DNA from: Candidatus Omnitrophota bacterium
GTDB lineage: Bacteria > Omnitrophota > Gorgyraeia > Zapsychrales > Fredricksoniimonadaceae
Length of the DNA: 7,018 bases
Assembly (NCBI GenBank): GCA_016196515.1
Contig: JACPXN010000093.1
Span: 1 to 7,018 of the forward strand
Direction of reading: 5' to 3'
Shown: positions 1 through 5,899 of the stretch, one piece after another
Layout: the number at the start of each line of letters is the position of its first letter
Position numbering within the stretch: position 1 is the stretch's first letter
Position numbers and translations under genes: made by a program
Notes under the pieces: generated by a model
What the model saw: only the letters and a program-made list of their open reading frames with translations
What the model was told of the DNA's origin: nothing
Database searches by the model: none

Positions 1-654
1 ATAAACCTGGGCCGCTAAAACACCGCCCAAAACCGGCCCCACCCAATAGATCCAGATATTTTGCAAACCGCCGCCTAAAAGCGCCGGACCCAGATGACGG
101 GCCGGGTTCATAGCTGCCCCCGAGATCGGCCCTCCCATCAAAACGCCCAAAGCCACCGCCAAACCGATGAACAAGCCGCCGGCCTTAGGAGCGCGCGCGT
201 CCACGGCCGTGCCGTAAACGACAAAAACCAAAAAGAACGTCAAAATGATCTCGGTGATCAGGCCCATGCTCGCGGAAACACCGTTACCCAAAGCCGGTGT
301 CCCCATATTCACCGTGGCCAGCGCTTCGACCGGGACCGCCATTTTAATAAGGAAAGCCGCGGCAATGGCGCCCAAACATTGAGCGGCCACGTAACCAACG
401 GCATTGGTCGTATCGACCTTTTTGGCCGTCCAAAGCCCGATAGTCACCGCGGGATTCAAATGACCGCCGCTGATCGCCGCGGTCGCGGAGACCATCACCG
501 CGATCGCCAGGCCATGCGCCAGGGCAACGCCTGTCAGGCCCAATGCCCCGGAGGTGATATGGTCGGCGGCGATGGCGCCCACACCGACGAAGATCAGGGT
601 GAACGTGCCGATGAATTCAACGATCAAGGCCTTATCATTCATTTTCTTGCTCAT
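1..654 (-). CDS. Aquaporin / MIP-family channel, 3' end cut by window edge
   Basis: This is an inner-membrane channel for water or small neutral solutes. 218 residues are visible with no stop before the left edge; the family usually has 230-250, so only the last part of helix 6 and the tail are missing. Both pore half-helices carry intact NPA boxes: SGGHLNPAVTIG (NPA at residues 67-69) and GAAMNPARHLGP (NPA at 183-185), the latter followed by the selectivity-filter arginine R186. Hydrophobic segments cover roughly residues 9-30, 40-60, 84-104, 130-150, 159-174 and 199-218. The start ATG at 654 has a strong AGGAGG-type ribosome binding site at 661-668. Aligned by eye with AqpZ, the filter reads His47, Val171, Ala181, Arg186. 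This differs from both AqpZ (F/H/T/R) and GlpF (W/G/F/R) and resembles plant tonoplast intrinsic proteins, so the substrate is uncertain. The gene is monocistronic as far as visible and divergent from the toxin-antitoxin pair. Confidence 0.95.
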   Translation of the reverse strand, partial: MSKKMNDKALIVEFIGTFTLIFVGVGAIAADHITSGALGLTGVALAHGLAIAVMVSATAAISGGHLNPAVTIGLWTAKKVDTTNAVGYVAAQCLGAIAAAFLIKMAVPVEALATVNMGTPALGNGVSASMGLITEIILTFFLVFVVYGTAVDARAPKAGGLFIGLAVALGVLMGGPISGAAMNPARHLGPALLGGGLQNIWIYWVGPVLGGVLAAQVY

Positions 655-684
655 AAAATCCTCCTCCTATTGATGGGGAAAGAA

Positions 685-712
685 TTATTACAATCTTTGT
701 GGACTTTGTCAA
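685..712 (-). promoter_or_regulatory. Sigma70-type promoter of the aquaporin gene
   Basis: Read on the minus strand, a perfect TTGACA -35 box (707-712) is followed after 16 bases by TAATAA (685-690) as the -10 box. Transcription would start near position 678, giving a leader of about 24 nt that contains the ribosome binding site at 661-668. Position, spacing and orientation all fit the aquaporin start at 654. Confidence 0.75.
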
Positions 713-796
713 ACGATAACTTTAACGGATTTTTCCTCCCCATAAACATAAAAAAAACAAGGACATAATGAGGTCTGGAAAAAACGTTTCCAATGT

Positions 797-825
797 TTGA
801 CATTATGTATAACAAATGTTACACT
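797..825 (+). promoter_or_regulatory. Extended -10 sigma70-type promoter of the toxin-antitoxin operon
   Basis: A perfect TTGACA (797-802) is followed by a 17-base spacer and TACACT (820-825). The triplet TGT at 817-819 directly before the -10 box forms an extended -10 (TGn) element. Transcription would start near 832, leaving a leader of only about 18 nt before the antitoxin ATG at 850. Because this promoter covers 797-825, an antitoxin start upstream at 793 is unlikely. Confidence 0.75.
800..821. promoter_or_regulatory. Candidate operator: two adjacent short inverted repeats over the toxin-antitoxin promoter
   Basis: ACAT-T-ATGT (800-808) is followed directly by TAACA-AA-TGTTA (810-821). 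Both are perfect inverted repeats and they lie between and across the -35 and -10 boxes. Phd/YefM-type antitoxins commonly repress their own promoters by binding short palindromes placed like this. The arms are short (4 and 5 bp) and the sequence is A+T-rich, so chance symmetry is possible. Assigning them as the operator is inference from position. Confidence 0.45.
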
Positions 826-838
826 TTTATTAACAATC

Positions 839-844
839 AGGAGG
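839..844 (+). promoter_or_regulatory. Ribosome binding site that fixes the antitoxin start
   Basis: AGGAGG lies five bases upstream of the ATG at 850. The same reading frame stays open back to an ATG at 793, but that start lacks a comparable site and would lie inside the promoter. The downstream ATG is therefore preferred. Confidence 0.8.
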
Positions 845-849
845 CGCCT

Positions 850-1083
850 ATGGTTGCCATCAATATCCGGGAATTTGCCCATAATCTGTCCAAACACATG
901 AAGACCATCAAAATGGGAGAGCGCATCGTCATTATGGAACGCAACAAGCCCATTGCCGATCTTATTCCCCACAACCCACACGTGATCCAGCCAGGATGGA
1001 AACGGAAAATTGAAAGAATAAAACTCAAAGGGGAGCCGATGAGTACAACCATCATTAAAATGCGTGAGGAAGAGGACAGGTGA
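850..1083 (+). CDS. Phd/YefM-family antitoxin of a type II toxin-antitoxin system
   Basis: This small DNA-binding protein (77 residues) neutralises the PIN-domain toxin encoded directly downstream and probably represses the shared promoter. The N-terminal part follows the Phd/YefM pattern: REFAHNLSKHM (residues 7-17), then GERIVIMERNKPIADLIP (residues 23-40), which matches the usual GE.I.I..R.KPIA.L.P signature of the dimeric DNA-binding domain. The basic tail from about residue 47 ends in an acidic MREEEDR, typical of the flexible toxin-binding segment. Its stop codon overlaps the vapC start by 4 nt (GTGA), indicating translational coupling. VapC partners belong to several antitoxin folds, and a Phd/YefM-like partner is common, so the gene could equally be called vapB. 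The strong promoter and ribosome binding site suit the usual excess of antitoxin over toxin. Confidence 0.88.
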   Translation: MVAINIREFAHNLSKHMKTIKMGERIVIMERNKPIADLIPHNPHVIQPGWKRKIERIKLKGEPMSTTIIKMREEEDR

Positions 1084-1493
1084 GAGCTTTTATTGATACC
1101 TCTGCCCTGCTTAAAAAATACATCCATGAACAGGGTTCAGATAAATTTGACCAGATCTTGAAAAATATTTCGGAAATTGCCGTTGCCCCAACCTTACTGT
1201 TGGAGGTCCGCTGTTCTGTGCAAAGAAGGGTCCACGATGGGATCATTGATCTTGAGCAAGCGGAATTCATCAAACAAGAAATAAAAAAAGATTGTGTTTA
1301 TTTCATCCGGGTCTCCTGGGATGATGCTTTGGAACAAGCCGCATTGACCATCATCGAGAAATACAAACTCAAAACCCTCGACAGCATTCAACTCGCCTCG
1401 GCCCATCTCTCCAAAGCCGATACCTTCGTCACATCCGACCAAAAACTCTTTCATGTCGCGAAAAAAGAGCTTAAAAACGCGGTTTTGATCTAA
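1080..1493 (+). CDS. vapC: VapC-type PIN-domain ribonuclease toxin
   Basis: A toxin of 137 residues, the normal VapC length. VapC proteins are Mg2+-dependent endoribonucleases that cut specific RNAs, often tRNA or rRNA, when released from the antitoxin. The PIN-domain acidic residues are all visible: D6 in FIDTSALLKKY, E42 in LLLEVRC, D101 in LKTLDSIQLASA and D120 in FVTSDQKL. The catalytic site therefore looks intact. Translation begins at a GTG at 1080 that overlaps the antitoxin stop (1081-1083); the purine-rich GAGGAAGAGG just upstream can serve as ribosome binding site. The toxin gene is visibly richer in A+T than the men genes: the 60 bases from 1141 hold 22 G/C, against 36 in the 60 bases from 5221. 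This fits a horizontally moving cassette but does not prove transfer. The RNA target cannot be predicted from sequence. Confidence 0.92.
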   Translation: MRAFIDTSALLKKYIHEQGSDKFDQILKNISEIAVAPTLLLEVRCSVQRRVHDGIIDLEQAEFIKQEIKKDCVYFIRVSWDDALEQAALTIIEKYKLKTLDSIQLASAHLSKADTFVTSDQKLFHVAKKELKNAVLI

Positions 1494-1501
1494 AACACTT
1501 G

Positions 1502-1510
1502 TGCTATAAT
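1502..1510 (+). promoter_or_regulatory. Possible extended -10 promoter pointing antisense into menE
   Basis: TGC followed by a perfect TATAAT (1505-1510) forms an extended -10 box just after the vapC stop, reading toward the 3' end of menE on the opposite strand. No good -35 box is present; the best candidate, TTTTGA at 1483-1488 with 16-base spacing, matches only three positions. Transcription would start near 1517, at an ATG that opens a 30-codon frame ending at 1609. That frame looks like no known peptide. The element may drive an antisense transcript or may be fortuitous. Confidence 0.35.
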
Positions 1511-1524
1511 CACTGTATGTTCAC

Positions 1525-2877
1525 CTACAAAACCGGCAAAAAAACACCTTTGCCGGCTTCCCTGCGCCGGGCCTTGGAAAAATATTCAAGGCCTTTCGGC
1601 CATGGATAAAAAACATCCGGTATCTTGAAACGCGGCAGTTCTTTTTTAAGAATATCCGTCAAACGTCCGGAGTCGATCGTTGGCCCATTGAATTTAACGA
1701 AAGCAACGGGCCTGTGCCCGAATTCCTTGTCCTCTTCGGACACTACCATCGCCTGCTCCACCCCTTCAATGGCCAGCAGGACCTTTTCAATTTCCTCCGG
1801 CTGTATATTTTCCCCGCCGGAAATAAACATGTTGTCCTTGCGGCCCAGGACCGTTAAACACCCTCGAGCGTTCAAAACCCCCAAGTCCCCGGTTTGAAAC
1901 CAGCCGTCTGATGTCAACGGCAGATGAAGGCGCAGCCCCGTCCCATACCCTTTGAACAATGTCTCGCCTTTGACTAAGATCTCTCCGTCGGAGGCGATGC
2001 GCATTTGCCGGTACGGTAAAACCTTCGCGCACGGCGTATGGGCATCCGCGGGTTTCCCGGTCGCTACCTGTGAAGACATTTCCGTCAAACCGTAACTGAT
2101 GTAAACCGGTAGGCCTAAGGACAAAGAACGCTCGATCAATTGCTGCGGAAGGACGCTGCCGCCGAGCAAAATGCATTTTAAGGACTTTAAGACCGGATGA
2201 TGCTTTGGGTCCTCCAGCATCCGGTATAATTGCGCGGGGACCAAGGAAACGTGGGTGGCCTGGTTGCGCTCAATGGCAGAGATCAAATCTTTGTCCCTGC
2301 CTGCCGGCAGGCAGGCGTTGGGAATAACCACGGACGCGCCTGCCAAAAAACAACGCACGACAACAGCGATGCCTGCCACGTGGTATAGAGGCAAAGACAA
2401 CAGCCACCGGTCTGATGCCGTCAACGGGATCATCTCTTGCGACCCTTGAGCGCTGTAAAAATGATTCCCCCATGTATGCACCGCGGCTTTGGGCGTACCG
2501 CTGGTGCCCGAAGTGGCGATCACCGTGACTTCCTGGTCGAGGGCCAGATCATCGCCGGGCACCCCGCCATAGGCGGGGCAGGCGGGGTCAAAACAAACCG
2601 CCTTTTGAACATCGCCTCCCTTCAAAAAATGACGGCTATTGATCCTCGCGCTATAGGCGTCCGTCATTTTTACAGGCCAATGGGGATCAATGGGGCAAGC
2701 CACGGCTTTCATCCGCCATAAAGACAAAAGCAAGATCACGTATTCCGCGCTTGTGGGAGCGCTCAATGCCACACGGTCACCGGGCTTCATACCCATGCCC
2801 TTCAATTGCCGGACACAGGAAAAGATATACGCGTCCAGTTGCTGTCTTTGAATACACCGTGTTCCCCAGATGATCAT
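1525..2877 (-). CDS. menE: o-succinylbenzoate-CoA ligase (MenE)
   Basis: An acyl-CoA synthetase of the ANL superfamily (450 residues) that activates o-succinylbenzoate with ATP and CoA to OSB-CoA, the substrate of MenB. Motifs in order: the phosphate loop TSGTSGTPK (122-130), SLPLYHVAGI (161-170), the adenine-binding YGLTE (262-266), the ATP-ribose aspartate in FQTGD (D331), and the hinge region LGRKDNMFISGGENI (344-358). Lys435 in the C-terminal FSKARRR is the likely adenylation lysine of the mobile domain, although its surroundings differ from the usual GK..R pattern. The start overlaps the menC stop by 4 nt (ATGA). Two GC-rich palindromic units lie in frame: one at residues 97-106, in the linker before the phosphate loop, and one at residues 188-194, in a surface loop. 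They add DPACPAYGGV and ACLPAGR without disturbing any motif. The C-terminal codons contain the operon terminator. The identification rests on the ligase motifs together with the menBAC neighbours. Confidence 0.93.
   Translation of the reverse strand: MIIWGTRCIQRQQLDAYIFSCVRQLKGMGMKPGDRVALSAPTSAEYVILLLSLWRMKAVACPIDPHWPVKMTDAYSARINSRHFLKGGDVQKAVCFDPACPAYGGVPGDDLALDQEVTVIATSGTSGTPKAAVHTWGNHFYSAQGSQEMIPLTASDRWLLSLPLYHVAGIAVVVRCFLAGASVVIPNACLPAGRDKDLISAIERNQATHVSLVPAQLYRMLEDPKHHPVLKSLKCILLGGSVLPQQLIERSLSLGLPVYISYGLTEMSSQVATGKPADAHTPCAKVLPYRQMRIASDGEILVKGETLFKGYGTGLRLHLPLTSDGWFQTGDLGVLNARGCLTVLGRKDNMFISGGENIQPEEIEKVLLAIEGVEQAMVVSEEDKEFGHRPVAFVKFNGPTIDSGRLTDILKKELPRFKIPDVFYPWPKGLEYFSKARRREAGKGVFLPVL
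1529..1559 (-). terminator. Intrinsic terminator of the men operon, inside the end of menE
   Basis: On the minus strand CCGGCAAA (1556-1549) pairs perfectly with TTTGCCGG (1540-1533) across an 8-base loop. The stem can extend outward through a G-T and A-T pairs. It is followed by a TTTT run (1532-1529) immediately before the menE stop codon. The hairpin is therefore translated as the last residues of MenE. On the plus strand no T run follows the stem, so it should not terminate vapC transcripts. Confidence 0.7.
2296..2315. repeat. Perfect 20-bp GC-rich palindrome within menE
   Basis: CCTGCCTGCC is followed directly by its exact reverse complement, giving a 20-bp perfect palindrome. It falls in frame in menE and encodes residues 188-194 (ACLPAGR), placed between the strand ending VVIP and the helix beginning KDLISAIE. 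Comparison with remembered MenE sequences suggests these residues are additional in a loop. From memory, LPAGR-type peptides produced by this palindrome recur in unrelated proteins of several uncultivated bacterial lineages, as with intragenic palindromic elements in Rickettsia; I could not verify this here. Confidence 0.75.
2561..2588. repeat. GC-rich palindromic unit with duplicated right arm within menE
   Basis: ACCCCGCC (2561-2568) can pair with GGCGGGG directly after an ATA loop (2572-2578), or with a second copy GGCGGGGT (2581-2588). Two alternative hairpins therefore share one left arm. The unit is in frame in menE and encodes residues 97-106 (DPACPAYGGV), in the variable linker just before the phosphate loop. 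Its sequence differs from the palindrome at 2296-2315, but both are GC-rich, in frame and in loops of the same gene. Confidence 0.65.
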
Positions 2878-3902
2878 CCGAGCGTTCCCTTACGGATCAT
2901 GCCGCCGGCGTCGGCAAGGGGTTCGACGCCTTTGAGCCAGCGCTCGGTCCCCAAACCAGCGGTTTTTTCGGTCAAACACGCCAAATTGGCCAATACTTTT
3001 AACCCCACGGGTGATTCAAACGCGGAACTGATAATGACTTTTTTCCCCTGCTGACGGGCATGCTCCATCCAATCCAGACACGGAATGACGCCGCCTAAAA
3101 CGGTCGGTTTTAAAACATAATACTTCACGGCTTTACTATCGGCAAACATAGATAAACTTTCATCCAGGGCGACCGGCATATGCGTGGCCTGATAAAATTC
3201 TCCTATCTTTCCCATATCGCTCAACGGTTCTTCAATGAATTCAATTTGCGCGCGTCCGGCCAGATCAACGAAAAGCAGGGCTTCTTTTAAACTCCACACG
3301 CGGTTGGCGTCCAAGCGGATGCTCCCCTGCCCGCCGATGAGGGCCCTTAAGTCCTGCACTTTCTTAACATCTAAAGGGACATTGCGGTCACCCACTTTTA
3401 ATTTAAACACCCGATAACCGCGGCCGCTTAAATCCCTGGCGTCGATGAGGATTTTCTCATGCGGGCCCTGCAATAAAGCCGCAGTGGGCACATCTTCCAG
3501 AACGCCTCCCAGGAACTCCGCCAAAGAAACAGCGCGCGCCTGCGCCGCCAGAGTGAACAATACGGATTCCACCCCGAAACGCACCGATGGGCAAAACCCG
3601 GCAAAAACGGAACCCCTCAAAGAAGCAACCAGATCGTCTTTGTCCAGAACAACGGTGAAATCCTTCAAATGGGGTTGTGCTTCGACCAGATCGTGATGGG
3701 CTTTTTTTAATGTTTCCGCGCTCACGCCCGGCAAAGGAGCGATCTCCCCCCGGGTCTTCAAACCGTCAGACGCAATGACTTCGAGGATATATCCGGTGCG
3801 CTGGTTGAGCGTCGTACCGGCAAAGGTAAAGGGCTTTTGAAAATCGAATGCGTAGGAAGTGATCGAGAACTGGACAACGGTCAGCGGCTGCACAACACCC
3901 AC
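2874..3902 (-). CDS. menC: o-succinylbenzoate synthase (MenC)
   Basis: An enolase-superfamily enzyme (up to 342 residues) that dehydrates SHCHC to o-succinylbenzoate. The catalytic set is complete: the KLK pair (K167 and catalytic K169 in FKLKVG), metal ligands D198 in RLDAN, E224 in FIEEP and D247 in ALDES, and the second catalytic lysine K265 in VLKPT. ISSAFESPVG (290-299) is the usual late active-site segment. The N-terminal capping domain begins around QFSITSYAF with the substrate-contacting KPFTFAG. The reading frame opens at a GTG at 3902, which overlaps menA by 22 nt. A second GTG at residue 4 (3893) is equally possible, because homologues begin close to the ITSY strand and neither start has a clear ribosome binding site. 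Some enzymes of this family also racemise N-acylamino acids, but the men context makes the OSB synthase role by far the best reading. Confidence 0.94.
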   Translation of the reverse strand: MGVVQPLTVVQFSITSYAFDFQKPFTFAGTTLNQRTGYILEVIASDGLKTRGEIAPLPGVSAETLKKAHHDLVEAQPHLKDFTVVLDKDDLVASLRGSVFAGFCPSVRFGVESVLFTLAAQARAVSLAEFLGGVLEDVPTAALLQGPHEKILIDARDLSGRGYRVFKLKVGDRNVPLDVKKVQDLRALIGGQGSIRLDANRVWSLKEALLFVDLAGRAQIEFIEEPLSDMGKIGEFYQATHMPVALDESLSMFADSKAVKYYVLKPTVLGGVIPCLDWMEHARQQGKKVIISSAFESPVGLKVLANLACLTEKTAGLGTERWLKGVEPLADAGGMIRKGTLG

Positions 3903-4756
3903 CCCGCGGAAAACAAAATGCTGTAGACCAAAAGCAAAACGCCGGTTTGACTAAGAATTTTATTGAGCACGGTCCCTTGGCCTGTAAAGACCGTCTGGAC
4001 AGCGCCGATGGCCATAAAGCCGACGAGCGAAGCGGCCGCGATGGCGTCATGGTCCTTGGTGATCAAATTCACGGCAAAAGGGGTCAGGATTGCTGCTATG
4101 ATGCAAAAAAGATACTCCCTGGCGGCAAAGGCCTTTCCAAAACGCACAGCCAGCGTCATCTTGCCCGCTTTCGCATCACCGTCTAGATCCCTTAAATTAT
4201 TGACAGCCAAAATGGCGCAGGATAAAAACCCGGTCCCCAAACCGGCCGTCACGACTGCCCAGTTGATCTCCAATGCCTGGACGAAATATGTTCCCGTAAC
4301 GGCAACAGGGCCGAAAAAGATAAAAACAAACAACTCTCCTAGTCCCATGTAGGCCAAAGGCCTGGGTCCGGCCGTATAAAAAATACCGGACAGGATCGAA
4401 ACAACGCCGATGATGGCAATGGCGCTGCCGGCACGAAATACCAGATCAACGCACGCCAGTGCCGCCAAAAGAAAAACAAGGATGGCCGCAGAGATCATGG
4501 CACGCGCAGATATTAAGCCGGCCTGTGTGGCGCGCACAGGCCCCAGCCGGCGGGAGGTATCCGCGCCTTTCTTAAAATCATAATAATCATTGGCGAAATT
4601 GGTGGCGATCTGGATGCACAGCGCCCCGAACAGCGCAACAGCCGCCGACGGGAAATGCGCCACGCCGTCGCCGAAAGCCATGGCGGTGCCGATCATGACC
4701 GGAGCTACGGCAGCGGGCAAGGTCTTGGGACGGATAGCTAAAATCCATGGATTCAT
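3881..4756 (-). CDS. menA: 1,4-dihydroxy-2-naphthoate polyprenyltransferase (MenA)
   Basis: An integral membrane prenyltransferase of the UbiA superfamily (291 residues) that attaches a polyprenyl chain to 1,4-dihydroxy-2-naphthoate with loss of CO2, giving demethylmenaquinone. The first aspartate-rich motif is NDYYDFKKGAD (56-66), followed by the conserved LGPVRATQAG (71-80). The second is NNLRDLDGDAKAGK (186-199) with the downstream TLAVRFG. The N-terminal WILAIRPKTLPAAVAPV is typical of MenA rather than UbiA. Hydrophobic helices alternate through the chain, about eight or nine in total. The start ATG is 2 nt after the menB stop and has no obvious ribosome binding site, so translation is probably coupled to menB. 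The 3' end overlaps menC. Confidence 0.95.
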   Translation of the reverse strand: MNPWILAIRPKTLPAAVAPVMIGTAMAFGDGVAHFPSAAVALFGALCIQIATNFANDYYDFKKGADTSRRLGPVRATQAGLISARAMISAAILVFLLAALACVDLVFRAGSAIAIIGVVSILSGIFYTAGPRPLAYMGLGELFVFIFFGPVAVTGTYFVQALEINWAVVTAGLGTGFLSCAILAVNNLRDLDGDAKAGKMTLAVRFGKAFAAREYLFCIIAAILTPFAVNLITKDHDAIAAASLVGFMAIGAVQTVFTGQGTVLNKILSQTGVLLLVYSILFSAGWVLCSR

Positions 4757-4758
4757 GC

Positions 4759-5583
4759 TTAGGGACGCTTGGGGAATTTGGCGAAGTCGGGTTTGCGTTT
4801 CTGCACGAAAGCGTTGCGGCCTTCCTGGCCTTCTTCGGTCATGTAAAAAAGCATGGTGGCATTGCCGGCGAGTTCCTGCAGGCCTGCCTGCCCGTCGCAG
4901 TCGGCATTCAAAGCCGCTTTAAGACAACGGATGGCCATCGGCGAATGGGCGAGAATCTCTTTGCACCAGGCCACGGTTTCCTGTTCCAGTCGCGCGTAAG
5001 GCACAACGGCATTGACCAGGCCCATGTCCAGGGCCTGTTTGGCGTTATACCGGCGGCACAAGAACCATATTTCCCTCGCCTTCTTCTGCCCGACGATGCG
5101 CGCCATGTAACTGGCTCCATATCCGCCGTCGAAAGAACCGACCTTGGGACCGGTCTGGCCAAACACGGCATTGTCCGCGGCAATGGAAATGTCGCACAAC
5201 AAATGCAGAATATGCCCGCCGCCCACCGCATAACCGGCGATCATGGCGATGATGGGTTTGGGACAGGTGCGCATTTGCCTCTGGAAGTCCAGAACATTGA
5301 GGCGGTTGACCCCACGAGCATCCCTATACCCGGCATTCCCGCGGATGCTCTGGTCCCCGCCGGAACAGAACGCTTCCTTGCCCTCGCCCGTCAGGACAAT
5401 GACCCCGGTCCTGTCGTCCATACGCGCGTCATGAAGGGCATGGGACATCTCATCCACGGTCTGGGGACGGAACGCATTGCGCATCCGGGGACGGTTGATG
5501 GTGATCTTGGCGATGCCGTCCATCTTGTGATACTTGATGTCTTCGTATTGGCCCGCATTGATCCAATGAAATTTCTTGGGCAT
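4759..5583 (-). CDS. menB: 1,4-dihydroxy-2-naphthoyl-CoA synthase (MenB)
   Basis: A crotonase-fold enzyme (274 residues) that cyclises OSB-CoA by an intramolecular Claisen condensation. Visible signatures: CSGGDQ (73-78), the oxyanion-hole AGYAVGGGH (116-124), QTGPKVGSFDGGYG (143-156) with the catalytic S150 and D152 equivalents, IWFLCRRY (172-179), and a C-terminal block including GNATMLFYMTEEGQEGRNAF (240-259) that closes the neighbouring active site. G145 in QTG marks the bicarbonate-dependent class; the other class has an aspartate here. Much of the protein agrees almost residue for residue with Escherichia coli MenB as I recall it, which is unusually close. The ATG follows the HIT-gene stop with no gap (TAAATG), and AAGG at a suitable distance upstream can act as ribosome binding site. 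Confidence 0.97.
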   Translation of the reverse strand: MPKKFHWINAGQYEDIKYHKMDGIAKITINRPRMRNAFRPQTVDEMSHALHDARMDDRTGVIVLTGEGKEAFCSGGDQSIRGNAGYRDARGVNRLNVLDFQRQMRTCPKPIIAMIAGYAVGGGHILHLLCDISIAADNAVFGQTGPKVGSFDGGYGASYMARIVGQKKAREIWFLCRRYNAKQALDMGLVNAVVPYARLEQETVAWCKEILAHSPMAIRCLKAALNADCDGQAGLQELAGNATMLFYMTEEGQEGRNAFVQKRKPDFAKFPKRP

Positions 5584-5889
5584 TTATTTGTACCTTGGTA
5601 TGAGATGAAAATGCGCATGCATGACGACCTGGCCGGCGGCAGGTCCGCAATTGGCCGTGACATTATACCCGTCGGGACCATGTTCTTTTTGGACAATGGC
5701 TTTGGCCTTGGCCAACAGATCGAAGGCAGCGTTCAATTCCGCCGGTGTTGACTCGAACACCGTCGCGTGATGGCGTTTGAGGACGACCAGCATATGCCCG
5801 CGGGTGATCGGCTTGATGTCATACAGGGCGTAAGCCAGATCGTTTTCCAGGACCTTGGGCAAATTTTTGCAAAACACGCAATCCGTCAT
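5584..5889 (-). CDS. HIT-family nucleotide-binding protein
   Basis: A short histidine-triad protein (101 residues; most HIT proteins have 110-140). The triad is complete: H91, H93 and H95 in VVMHAHFHLIPRY, where the middle histidine acts as nucleophile on nucleoside phosphoramidates or dinucleoside polyphosphates. An N-terminal CVFC (C4, C7) together with H41 resembles the zinc site of many Hint-like members. The segment DIKPITRGHMLVVLKRH (24-40) is the usual HIT core strand. The shortness comes from a missing insertion after CVFCK, not from truncation. Its substrate is unknown. The gene starts 10 nt after the small membrane protein and abuts menB, so it is part of the operon, but no HIT protein is an established menaquinone enzyme and its role is probably general nucleotide housekeeping. 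Confidence 0.93.
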   Translation of the reverse strand: MTDCVFCKNLPKVLENDLAYALYDIKPITRGHMLVVLKRHHATVFESTPAELNAAFDLLAKAKAIVQKEHGPDGYNVTANCGPAAGQVVMHAHFHLIPRYK

Positions 5890-5899
5890 GGGGTTTGTT

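Noticed and set aside
94..768. Long plus-strand open frame of 224 codons
   Set aside because: It lies opposite the aquaporin, whose minus-strand frame shows both NPA boxes and a good promoter and ribosome binding site. The plus-strand translation is rich in Arg, His and Gln with no recognisable domain.
709..981. Minus-strand frame of 90 codons antisense to the antitoxin and its promoter
   Set aside because: No ribosome binding site and no family pattern; it overlaps the clear antitoxin gene and the promoter region.
1482..1496. GTTTT-GATCT-AAAAC inverted repeat over the vapC stop codon, considered as a vapBC terminator
   Set aside because: The stem is only 5 A/T-rich pairs and no T run follows, so it would not terminate transcription reliably.
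4876..4905. CCTGCCTGCC-like sequence in menB resembling the menE palindrome
   Set aside because: It is not palindromic as a whole, and it encodes the DCDGQAGLQEL segment that is conserved in MenB, so it is ordinary coding sequence rather than an inserted element.
5626..5645. GACCTG...CAGGTC inverted repeat in the HIT gene
   Set aside because: Arms of only 6 bp with an 8-base loop; it falls in the conserved GPAAGQVV segment just before the histidine triad and is explained by codon content.
4747..5751. Plus-strand open frame of 334 codons opposite menB and the HIT gene
   Set aside because: It is antisense to two well-identified proteins. The long frame is a by-product of G+C-rich codon usage, and the translation has no recognisable family pattern.
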